Assembly: GCF_027595985.1 (NCBI RefSeq)
Contig: NC_073306.1
Span: forward strand, 96,174,926 to 96,238,925
DNA: 64,000 nt
Direction: 5' to 3'
From: Sorex araneus
Lineage: Eukaryota; Chordata; Mammalia; Eulipotyphla; Soricidae
Position numbers and translations under genes: made by a program. Each line of letters opens with the position of its first letter. Position 1 is the stretch's first letter. The notes beneath the pieces are model-generated. The model was not told where the DNA came from. It ran no database searches and saw nothing but the letters and a program-made list of their open reading frames with translations. Of the stretch, positions 52,041 to 64,000 are shown piece by piece.

Positions 52041-52136
52041 TCCTTAGAGCAAAGTGTGTCAAGATTGTTGTATTTTACTCTCGAGCCATTAAGCCCTTGT
52101 ATAAGAGATTAGTAATGTGTTTGTTAAAGGTTGAGC

Positions 52137-52140
<4 letters not shown>

Positions 52141-52174
<34 letters not shown>

Positions 52175-52178
52175 TATT
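52141..52178. repeat. (TG)n microsatellite
   Basis: About 16 TG repeats with one interruption. Confidence 0.95.
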
Positions 52179-52254
52179 TTTTTTCCCCACATGAGATTGG
52201 CTGCCTTCTACTTTAAACCCCATCAAATGTTGTGTGCTACTCTTGGTATATCAG

Positions 52255-52263
52255 TGGTATAGG

Positions 52264-52300
<37 letters not shown>

Positions 52301-52700
52301 GTTGATCATCAAATTTCTCGAGCTGTCTCAGTAATGTCTCCATTCATCCTAGCCCTGAGATTTTAGCAGCCTCTCTTTACTCGTCCTTCCCAACAATGCC
52401 ACATTGGAGGCTCTTTCAGGATCAGGGGAATGAGACCCAGCATTGTTACTGGTTTGACATATGAATACACCATGGGGAGTTAGCCAGGTTCTCCCATGTG
52501 GGCAGGAAACTCTTGGTAGCTTGCCAGTTTCTCCCTCTGGGAGAACCAGGTTATAAGATGTTGGCCAAATGCTTCCGGGAGCTTGGTTTTAAGTCTCTGG
52601 ATGTTGGCCATTGGTGGGATTCCATGGCGCCGGGGACAGTACCTGGATGAGACCGCCTAGCTACTGGAAAATGGGAAATCTGGGTGGAAGAGGCCCAGTC
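52255..52700 (-). mobile_element. Long RTE-tailed SINE, copy B
   Basis: Minus-strand copy. Its 3' end is an expanded (ATG)n tail (CAT repeats at 52264-52298), preceded by the RTE-like tail (ctcgagctgtctcagtaatg antisense). The body (cttggtagcttgccagtttc, ggttaagtct-type) aligns with 36030-36384, and the block tgtattcatatg plus ccagtaacaa is shared with 3968. The 5' end (about 52700) is approximate. Confidence 0.7.
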
Positions 52701-52829
52701 CCGATCCAAGCAGTCTTGGAGGTCTCATCTATACCTGGGTATAGATGAGAAGTCAAATTCTGAAGTGCATTCATAGCCACAAGCTCCAGCAATTCTAAAA
52801 TTTAGAATACAGTTATATAGCAGATTCAT

Positions 52830-53227
52830 TCATGGGTGAGGTTTGTCCGAAACTGTGGGGAGCGGCCTTGAGCATGGCAGTGATTGAGTTCTGGAGGTTT
52901 TTGGCTGCTGGGGTTCTGTTGGGGCACGGATAGAAACTCACCCAGTCCCCTCTCAGTTACCTAGATGAGACAGCCTAGCGCAGGGTCTGGAGGCGTCACT
53001 GTGGCATGCCATCTCTTGGCACATTAAATAAACTATTAAGGGCCTGCTCTGGGGGCAGGTTTAAGGGTTGGTTGAGAAAATTGGAGACAATGGTGGAAGG
53101 ACGGTGTAATGGTGGTGAGATTGGTATTGGTATATTGAATGCCTGTAACAAATCAACATGAACAATTTTGTAAACCACAGTATTTATATAAAGTGTAAGG
53201 GGGAAACAAAAAAACCCATAAATAAAT
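52830..53227 (+). mobile_element. LINE 3' end, same family as 23303
   Basis: Sense: gattgagttctggaggtttt, ggaggcgtcactgtggcatg and ggtggtgagattggtattgg correspond to the antisense modules at 23303-23900. Confidence 0.7.
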
Positions 53228-53409
53228 AAAAGTGTTTTTCCTGTGGCCTGCCTCAAGTGCTGGTGGAGAAGGCAGTTGGTATCAAGAAGGGACCATGACA
53301 ATGATAGCTGAAATGATCACTCTGGATAAGAACTGCGTGCTGAAAGTAGACAAAGGGACAAACATGACAACCTCTCAGTATCTGTATTGTAAACCACAAT
53401 TCCCAAAAG

Positions 53410-53452
<43 letters not shown>

Positions 53453-53640
53453 TCCCATAGAGGCAGGCTGGGTGGTGTTGGAGGGTGGGGTAGGAGGGAA
53501 ACTGGGGATATTGGTGGTGGGAAATGTACACTGGTGAAGGGATGTGCGCTGGAACATTGTATAACTAAAACCTGACTATGAACTCTGGATCTCACAGTGA
53601 CTTAATTTTAAAAATTAATAAATGAATGAATTTAAAAAAA
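53228..53640 (+). mobile_element. L1 3'UTR with expanded (AG)n
   Basis: Same family as 32552 and 33690: gacaacctctcagtatctgt, then (AG)19 at 53413-53450, then actggggatattggtggtgg and ctcacagtgacttaa. Confidence 0.87.
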
Positions 53641-54339
53641 AATGTTTTCTGCAAAAGAAAATGTTTCCTGCATAATCTCTCCCATGTCATTTTAATTCAA
53701 CAAACTTGCTCATTCCCTGCACCATCTCACCCCTGTAAGTGTCTGGGGGCCCGGCCAGGAGCCGGACCTGACAGACAGGCTCTGAGGCCTTCACTTGCCG
53801 TTTCTGGCTAGGAGAAGAGAAACAGGTCAAACACCCAGTACACGAGAAGGGGCAGATTCTCTCTCTGTGAATTGTCTCGTCCCATCCTCACAACAGTTTT
53901 CTAAGGTAGGATGTCCCTGTCCTGATTTTACAGAAAGAAACCAAGACTCTGAATGTTAAGTACTTTGCTTAAGAGCACAGAGCCAAAAAGCAGAAACTGA
54001 GCAGACCTAGATTTAAATCCAGGTCTGTTCAGCCTTTGCCCTCCTCTGGGATTGGGTTCCTGCTGGTTCCTCTGGGACAGGGCTACCCAAGTTTGAGTGC
54101 TTTACAATGAATGCCAAGGGCCTGGGGAAGGACTGAATAGGAAGTAAACAGGAGAAAAGTGAGTGAGTGCTCCAGGAGAAACAATTAAGAAATGAAAGGA
54201 AATGCAGCAATGGAAGAAAGATTTCCTGAGGATGAAATCTTTAAAGTTGAAGAGGAATTAACCCCCAGAATAGGAGTGTGTATGTGTCAACGGGTTTCTC
54301 CGGAGAAGAAAAGCAAGCAAGCAAAGATACATAAGTGAC
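53641..54339. other. No recognised feature
   Basis: Unique-looking sequence. Confidence 0.4.
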
Positions 54340-54478
54340 TAAGGTCAGAGTGATAACACAGCGGGTAGGGTACTTGCCTTACATAGAGGCAAGCCGGGTT
54401 CGATTCCCAGCATCCCATATGGTCCCCCAGGCACCGCCAGGAGTAATTCCTGAGTGCAGAGTCAAAACAAAACAAAAA
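54340..54478 (+). repeat. SOR-type SINE, 3' part shortened
   Basis: Sense copy ggtcagagtgataacacagc ... gagtgcagagtcaaaac. The last 30 bp before the A tail are missing. Confidence 0.92.
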
Positions 54479-54559
54479 ATGAAAGAAAGATACACAGAGA
54501 AAGCAAGTGAGGTACATGTTCAACGCAGGCTTGAAGAGCAAGCGTAAACCAAAACAAAA

Positions 54560-54742
54560 AAACTTTTTTTTTTTTTTTGCTTTTTAGGTCACACCCGGCA
54601 ATGCTCAGAGGTTACTTCTGGCTCTGCACTCAGGAATGACTCCTGGCGGTGCTTGGGGGACCATATGGGATGCTGGGAATTGAATCCGGGTCTGCCGCAT
54701 GCAAAACAAATGTCCTACCCGCTGTGCTATTGCTCCAGCCCT
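54560..54742 (-). repeat. SOR-type SINE, young
   Basis: Near-consensus antisense copy (tttttaggtcacacccggca ... gctattgctccagccc). Confidence 0.95.
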
Positions 54743-55257
54743 CCCCCTCAAAATTTTTTTTTGGTCAACCTACCTGACTACTTATTCATTGGTGCTCCTG
54801 GTTAATAATGTTTCAGATGTAGTTCATCATGAGGGAAGGTTGGGACAGGAGGTGAAAGCATGGCTATGGCTGTGGCAGAGGACGGGTGGCCGGGGACGCC
54901 GCCCAGGTGGGGCCAGGACAACAGCCCTTTGGGGCCTTGGACCTGCCCTTTCACGCAGATGTGGGCTGGTGTTTCTGAAAGTCATCTGTGTGAGTGCAAT
55001 TCCAGCCAGTGGGGTGACAGAGAGCAGGTGACACAGCAAGTCCTCCTAAGTGGTCGTGACAAGGGATAGCTCTTTGTAGCAGGCTAAATTGACGGCATCA
55101 TGGCAGAGAAATCAGGACATTGGCCTCACTTCCTCCGCCACGGTACATGGATCAGTCTTCAAGGCCAGCAGTGCTTCAGACAAGTCACAGCCTGACTCCC
55201 AGTGGGACCTGCTTTGCCTTTAGTGGGTAATTTCTCCGGCTTATATTGACTGAACAT
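54743..55257. other. No recognised feature
   Basis: Unique-looking sequence. Confidence 0.4.
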
Positions 55258-55420
55258 CAGGGGCCAGAGAGAAAGCAGGGTGGGTGGGGCACTTGACTTG
55301 CATATGGCCAACCTGTATACCAGGGTTTGATCCCGGCATCCCATATGGTCCCATGAGCACTGCCAAGAGTGACTCCTGAGTGCAGAGCCAGGAGGAATGC
55401 CTGTGGTTCCCAAACCAAAC
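55258..55420 (+). repeat. SOR-type SINE, diverged
   Basis: Sense copy ggggccagagagaaagcagg ... gtggttcccaaaccaaac. Confidence 0.87.
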
Positions 55421-55952
55421 ACATAAATAAACTGACTAAACATAAAAATCTGTCCAGAAACATCTTTTTAACAAGGCATATGCAGAAACAGATGGCTACA
55501 ATTATAAACATGAGTCAATTAGCAAATGTGAGAGAGGGACAAGGAGGTAAGAGGGGGTACAGATATGTTTGTGGGAGCATGGTGGACTAGAGGGAGAGTC
55601 AGGATGTGTGCAAGATTTGGGGAAGAAAGTGCATCTCTGCGAGCTGTGGAAAGAGGAGGGCCTCAGCACGTGCCTGAGGACCCTGGAGCTCTGCCAGATG
55701 CCAGACAGGGGCAACCAGAAAACAAGGGCCGGGTCCACAGGTTCCCCTCCGTGCTGACTGATGGGGCTTGAGAAGTAGAGCACAGTGAATTTAACCCCAA
55801 CACCAAATGACTTCTGGAGTGGGACCCCGACCTCTGCTGAGTAGTCACTATTTTTTAAAAAATTAAATAAAAAATTAATATATACACACATACATATATA
55901 CATACATTTATATATACACACATACATACATACATATATACACTAAAGCAGT
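55421..55952. other. Unassigned sequence with AT/CA repeats
   Basis: A (TATACA)n-like tract at 55870-55942. A possible old SINE trace at 55764-55830 is not callable. Confidence 0.4.
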
Positions 55953-56141
55953 CAGGGTTTGGCACACTTTTTAGGCCTTGTGAACCATTTATTCTCTTTG
56001 CTATGACTTAGCTTCACATGACAGCAAAAAAGCAAATCATAGATGATCATAAAGGAGCAGTTAACTTCCAGCAAAAGTTTATTTACAAAAACAATCAGTG
56101 GGCCAGATTTGGCCCAGGGGGTCTTAGTTTGCAGGTCCCTG
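55953..56141. mobile_element. Old hAT-type DNA transposon (MER-like)
   Basis: The left end cagggtttggcacacttttt and the reverse complement of the right end (cagggacctgcaaactaag) form imperfect terminal inverted repeats. The interior aaaagtttatttacaaaaac and gggccagatttggccc is typical of hAT-Charlie-type MER elements. It has no coding capacity and predates the shrew-specific layers. Confidence 0.75.
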
Positions 56142-56166
56142 AAGAGAGGTCTAAAGCACCCAGAAG

Positions 56167-56312
56167 TGGGGGTCAGAGAGACAGTACAGCAGGTAGGGCC
56201 CTTTGCACAGGACCAACCCAGATTCAATCCCCAGCACCCAATATGGTCCCCTGAGCCTGCCAGGAGTGGCCCCTGAGCACAGAGCCCAGGGTAAACCCTG
56301 GGCTAAACAAAA
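56167..56312 (+). repeat. SOR-type SINE, diverged
   Basis: Sense copy ggtcagagagacagtacagc ... gagcctgccaggagtggccc. Confidence 0.87.
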
Positions 56313-56325
56313 GAACCCAGAAGCT

Positions 56326-56486
56326 TGGCGCCCGGGAGGAATAGCTCAAAGGGCTGCTGGCTTTGCATGCTGGAAGCCGTGGTTCACTCCCTGGCACAGC
56401 CGGACTCCCCCAGCAACGAGCCTGGAACAGCCCCCACCCACCCCAGGACCAATGGGTGTGACTCCAAAACAAAACCAAAAAAACCC
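56326..56486 (+). repeat. Old SINE of the 731-type subfamily
   Basis: Head gcccgggaggaatagctcaa, end gggtgtgactccaaaacaaa. It resembles 731-880. Confidence 0.55.
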
Positions 56487-57156
56487 CAGAAGCCATCAAA
56501 ACTGGTTTCACAGGTTGATAGTCCTTTGAGTCTCTACAAAAGAACCAAACCCAGTCATTTTGCATGGGGAAGACTCCTGGGTGCAGCTTTGGGGTTCTCA
56601 GTCCCCTCGGGGCCTTACTTCCTCTTCCGTGCAGGTGTCTCTCATTCTGCGCTCTTCCTCTGGCTCACAGCGCTGGACTCTTCTGGGGTGAGACTCTTCC
56701 ACGCTCACCTTTGATAAAATCCTCTTTCCAGCCTGCTGTCTGCATTAGGCCAAAGAGGCATTTCTCTCGTGCAGATTAAAGCAGCATTTCCCAGAATATT
56801 CCAAGGAAGGCACAAGCTAAAGGTCACATAAATGGGGGGTGGGCACAAGACTAAGTGGCTGCCAGTAGGACAGAAGGGCCATAGGAGAAACAAGGTCAGA
56901 ATCGGGCCACAGCAGAAACAGGCCTGAGAAACACCCGTCTAGACCTTGACTTCTCCAGCTCCACAGGTGTCACATGGCTGGATGTGGGAGTCACACACAC
57001 AAATAATCAGCAACAATAAAAGGTTTCTGGACATGCAGCCACCAAAAATCAATTCAAAATCAATTCAACATCGTGCACCTGAGATGGCTCTGGCCGTGCT
57101 CAGTCATGTCTCAGGTGGAAAGGGTGGCCAGCGGGAAAAGTTGGAAAAGCTGCTCC
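56487..57156. other. No recognised feature
   Basis: Unique-looking sequence. Confidence 0.4.
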
Positions 57157-57450
57157 AAGGGCCAGAGCAACAGCAGGGAGGGCGTTTGCCCTGCACACGG
57201 CCGAACCGGGATCAATCCCCCACATCCCACCTGGTGGTCTCCTGATGCGGAGCCAGGAGTAACCCCTGAGCATCGTGGGTGTAGCAAAGAAACAAAACTA
57301 AGGAGGAGGAGGAGGGGAAGGAGGAGGGGAAGGAGGAGGGGGAGGAGGAGGAGGAAAGGAGGAGGGGAAGGAGAAGGGGAAGGAGAAGGGGAAGGAGGGA
57401 GAGGAGGAGGAAGAGGAGGAGGAGGGGGAGGAAGGGGAGGAGGAAGAAGC
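57157..57450 (+). repeat. SOR-type SINE followed by (GGA)n
   Basis: Sense SINE at 57157-57298 (gggccagagcaacagcaggg ... catcgtgggtgtagc), then an imperfect (GGA)n/(GGGGAA)n at 57302-57450. Confidence 0.88.
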
Positions 57451-57875
57451 CACTGCTGTTTTGCTCCAGAGGGCACTTTTCTGAATCACTAGCCAGGACA
57501 CGCCACCAACTTGCTGTGTGACTTTGGGCAAATTGCTTCACCTCTCCCAGCCCTTTGTGGTCTCTTGAGGCTGGTGCCCCCAAGGCCTTCCTAGCTGAAA
57601 CTAACCCAGCTCATCCTGCTGCCATGAGGAGGAAAGGAGCACCCCTAGCCTGGCGCCCTGCTCCCCAGGAAAATTAACTGGCATTAACTACTGCCACTGA
57701 AGTAGCTACAAGATGCATATAAACACTAACATCATTGAAAACAGACTTCTAGGGCACTTTGATGGAGGCTGCTCTCGGGGACTCCCTACTGGGGATACCC
57801 CTCAGCGACCACCAAATATCAAATACGGCAGGAGGAAGTGGGGGCTGCGGGGATGGGGGGGCATAAAATGAATGA
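57451..57875. other. No recognised feature
   Basis: Unique-looking sequence. Confidence 0.4.
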
Positions 57876-57944
57876 GCTGGGTAGGGATGGCACAGCAGTA
57901 CAATGCTTGCTCGCATGTGTCAAAGGCCCTGGGGTCAACCCCTG

Positions 57945-57996
<52 letters not shown>
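57876..57996 (+). repeat. Old SINE head and (AC)n
   Basis: gagctgggtagggatggcac ... ggtcaacccctggca, then about 24 AC repeats at 57948-57996. Confidence 0.65.
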
Positions 57997-58000
<4 letters not shown>

Positions 58001-58011
58001 TAAATACAAAT

Positions 58012-58155
58012 GAAGGCCTGAAGAGGGTTGGGCACCTGCCTTGCACACAGCCTACCTGAGTTCTGTCCTTGGCATCCCATACGGTTCCCCAAGTTTGCCT
58101 GAAGTGATGCCTAAGCACCATCAGGAGTAAACCCTGATCACAGCCAGGTATGCCC
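58012..58155 (+). repeat. SOR-type SINE, diverged
   Basis: Sense copy gcacctgccttgcacacagc ... gatcacagccaggtatgccc, passing into purine repeats. Confidence 0.8.
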
Positions 58156-58497
58156 AAGAAAGAAAGAAAGAGAGAGAGAGAAAGGAAGAAAGAAAGAAGG
58201 AAAGAAAGAAGAAGGAAGGAAGGAAGGAAGGAAGGAAGGAAGGAAGGGAGGGAGGGAGGGAGGGAGGGAGAGGGAGGGAGGAAGGGAGGAAGGGAGGAAG
58301 GAAGGAAGGAAGGAAGGAAGGAAGGAAGGAAGGAAGGAAGGAAGGAAGGAAGGAAGGAAGGAAGGAAGGAAGGGAGGGAGGGAGGGAGAGGGAGGGAGGA
58401 AGGGAGGAAGGGAGGAAGGAAGGAAGGAAGGAAGGAAGGAAGGAAGGAAGGAAGGAAGGAAGGAAGGAAGGAAGGAAGGAAGGAAGGAAGGAAGGAA
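58156..58497. repeat. (GGAA)n with a 118-bp higher-order duplication
   Basis: The irregular landmark gagagggagggaggaaggga recurs at 58268 and 58386, a 118-bp period, so part of the satellite was duplicated as a block. Confidence 0.92.
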
Positions 58498-60579
58498 CGA
58501 ACTAGCAAATTCCAGCATATACCCAAGGAAAGCTGTCTTCTCTATAAGCAAGGCTGAAGAAAGAGGCAGCCTGGACGTTGGCTGAGGCAGGAGCTGACGG
58601 GTGAGTGGACTTGTGGGTACAGACACCCGCCCCCAACTTGGACTCTGCAGACTGGAAGAGAGCCACGAAGGCCACTTCCCGCCTCCCCAGAGGCAGCGTT
58701 TACTGCTGGACTCCGATAATGCTGCCACATTGGCAGCCTAAATAATTCACTCACCGATCTCCCAAGATGCATTAGAAGAAAAACAAAACCCAGCCCTGCT
58801 TCGTGTTCAGGTTCCCCAGCGCAGAAGGCAGCCAGGAGGGTGGTGTTGCGGGCTCTGCCTTCAGAGATCCTGTGGTGGCCTGTGGCCACATCCCCCAGAG
58901 GCCTGGGGCCTGTTCTCCTACCCTCTCCAAGCGAAAGATGACTTTCACATTTTCCAAACAAAGTGAAACAATACAAACTAATAACAAAGACCAGCACAGA
59001 CTCTTTAGAGGCCAGTGAAGATTATCTGGTCCGCTCCCAAAAAAAAAGTCTGCCATCCCTTTGACCTCATGACCCCACCTGAGAAGAGATTTGGAATGGC
59101 CAGAGTTGTGATATTTACAGTCTCATGGGCAGCTGGCATGAGAATTCACCCTATGACCAGAGGCCAAACCAAACCTTACCTCCAGAGTAGGGTGGACAGT
59201 CTTGGTTTTAGGGTTTGGGGACAGAGGGGGGATGAGGGAGGGAGGGACAACCCATCTTCTTCAGGATCAAAATTTAGTACTGTCCATGCTGGGCTGGCCC
59301 TCCCTGTGGACCCTGACCCCCCCCCCCCCCGCCACACACACACACAAATACAAACCTGCATTCTTGTCTGCCCAGCTACCCTACTGGAGGTGATCCCAGC
59401 AGCTCCCAGCTCCCTGAGGCTCTCATTCTCTTGCGAATGAGACAGCTAAGTAGCTTGTCACCGAGTCCCCATGTCCCAGAAGCCTCCTCAACCACTGAGG
59501 GTGCCAGCCTGACCATACCAGCCCCAGAGGTTCCAGCCAGCCCCCAGGGTCCCTTCTCCTGGTGAGTCTTGAAAGGGAGATGACTGTGGCCAGTTAGAGG
59601 CCGCACCCAGGCCTTGTCTAGGAGCCAGACGCCCTGTGAGCTATACCCTGACGGAAGAGTTGGGCGTGAGGAAGCAGGTCCCAGATGCCCAGCTGAAATT
59701 TTCAAGTGACCTGTTTGAAAACCAGGTGAGACAGATCCCTCTGGCTGGGACCCTCCCATGGAGACAGAATAGGGCCAGCTCTAGCATCGCCTGAGAAAAA
59801 TGTTGCTGCTGTCCAGCCAGTTTTTGAGCTAAAACACTGAAGGCCCCACTTAGATGACAACAGTTGCGCCAAGTCAGAAAATGTGGGAGGCTACACAGTG
59901 AGATTTTGGGCAAATCACCTCAGTTGTATAGGGTTCAAGCTTCCTTGACTTCCTCAACTAAAACAAGCAAGCAAGGAAGTCCCCAAGGTGCTTGTACTGA
60001 GATTAGGTAAAGGTACCATTGATCCTATCCTCAGTGAACCACCCAAACCAGGTCTTGAATCTGCTGAAGCTTTGCTGGAAAATTCTTCTGCTTCATTACC
60101 GCATTCCTTCTCCAAGTTAATCCAGTCCCATCCAAGGAAAGACAGCAGGCCTGTCATAAGGAAGAGTTTCTTTTCACTGTGGCAGCCGGGAATTCTGACT
60201 CCTATGAGGATGTATCTTCGTGTCTTCCTGAAGAGCAGCAGGAGTCTCATTTCCATCTCTCCACTGTGCCCACAGCATGTGGCCAGAAGGGACCATCCAG
60301 TACCACACGTGTCATGTCAATGACTAAAATAGTCTTTCATCCACTCTCTGACTTGACTGGACATTCCTGAAGGACAAACTGGGTCTTGACCTTTTCTGTT
60401 GCCAGGAAGAGCCCAGACCCTGAGATACAAAGGTGGAGACGTGGGGATCGAATGCAGAATGGAAATGTCCCTGGGCAGACTTGAGTTCTGTTGGACAGTG
60501 GGTGGGGAGTGCCCCAGAGATGAATCTCCAAATGTTCTGCTGATAATTGGGTCCATTCCTCAATCCATAGTCAATTGAG
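58498..60579 (-). other. TAFA3 3'UTR and downstream flank
   Basis: The part next to 60580 must be TAFA3 3'UTR, but I find no AATAAA on the minus strand down to 58.5 kb, so its end is not fixed. The rest is unique-looking, with a C run and short (CA)n at 59320-59346. Confidence 0.45.
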
Positions 60580-63630
<3,051 letters not shown>

Positions 63631-63863
63631 CCTGCAGAGACAGCTGATTACCCGCACACAGGAACTCTCTGCACCCCCACCCTAGGACCCAGCCTCAGTG
63701 CTCGGAGCCACGGGCTCCTGAAGGCACTGAGGAGGGCAGGATGCACACCTGCAGCCCAGGCAGATCTCACCCTGGCCCTCAAAAGGGGTGAGTGCAAGAG
63801 CATGCAAGGGGAGCCAGGTAAACCATGGAAAACTTCTTGGAGGAGACAGCCTTTCAGAGGGAT

Positions 63864-64000
63864 CTTTTTTTTTTTTTTCTTTTTAGGTCACACCTGGCAA
63901 TGCTCAGGGGATACTCCTGGCTCATGCACTCAGGAATGACTCCTGGCAGTGCTCGGGGTACCATATGGGATGCTAGGAATCAAACCAGGTCGGCCACATG
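63864..64000 (-). repeat. SOR-type SINE, cut by the window edge
   Basis: Antisense copy beginning with about 13 T and tttttaggtcacacctggca. The head lies beyond 64000. It is within the presumed first intron of TAFA3. Confidence 0.93.

Overview
This is mammalian nuclear DNA, almost certainly from a shrew and most likely the common shrew (Sorex araneus). Three things point there. More than 70 copies or pieces of a tRNA-derived SINE of the shrew SOR type are present (head ggggctggagcgatagcac, B box ggttcgattcc, end gtgacccaaaaagc plus poly(A)). Several shrew-like L1 3' ends occur. There are also fragments of an RTE-clade LINE whose protein resembles nematode RTEs, the kind reported as horizontally shared between parasitic nematodes and the common shrew.

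The only protein-coding host gene I can support is TAFA3 (FAM19A3), on the minus strand at 63630-60580. Its four coding exons all have consensus splice sites. They join in frame to 133 codons with a signal peptide and the ten cysteines of the TAFA secreted neurokine family. Its 5'UTR exon and promoter lie beyond the right edge. The other 60 kb is the gene's downstream flank: repeats, a CpG island with an NRF1-like palindrome (15690-16110), one exon-like segment with strong splice signals (18168-18257), a broken RPL29 retropseudogene (33421-34778), mini- and microsatellites, and one old hAT-type DNA transposon.

The most informative part is a nested retroelement cluster at 36.7-44.4 kb. A class II (betaretrovirus-like) provirus at 36771-40060 (minus strand) has a 6-bp target duplication and two LTRs differing at 1 of 426 positions. 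It has lost gag-pro-pol but keeps a long env frame, and a SINE has since inserted into its 3' LTR. Just right of it, an RTE copy (40461-43802) carries a 5' inversion and an 11-bp target duplication. It sits inside an old L1 fragment and was itself hit by an L1-derived element with a probable 3' transduction and by SINEs.

The best candidate for an under-described system is a set of chimeric SINEs whose 3' ends match the 3' end of the RTE LINE in the same window. One (3968-4209) joins the SOR tRNA head to an RTE tail. Two longer relatives (about 35890-36384 and 52255-52700) share its body and tail and end in microsatellites. The inference is that an RTE acquired by the shrew lineage took over local SINE sequence. 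A second recurrent theme is a 624-686 bp non-autonomous element (13861-14484, 26721-27366, 50442-51127; longer relative 41803-43072) that joins a fixed 5' module to an L1 3' end.
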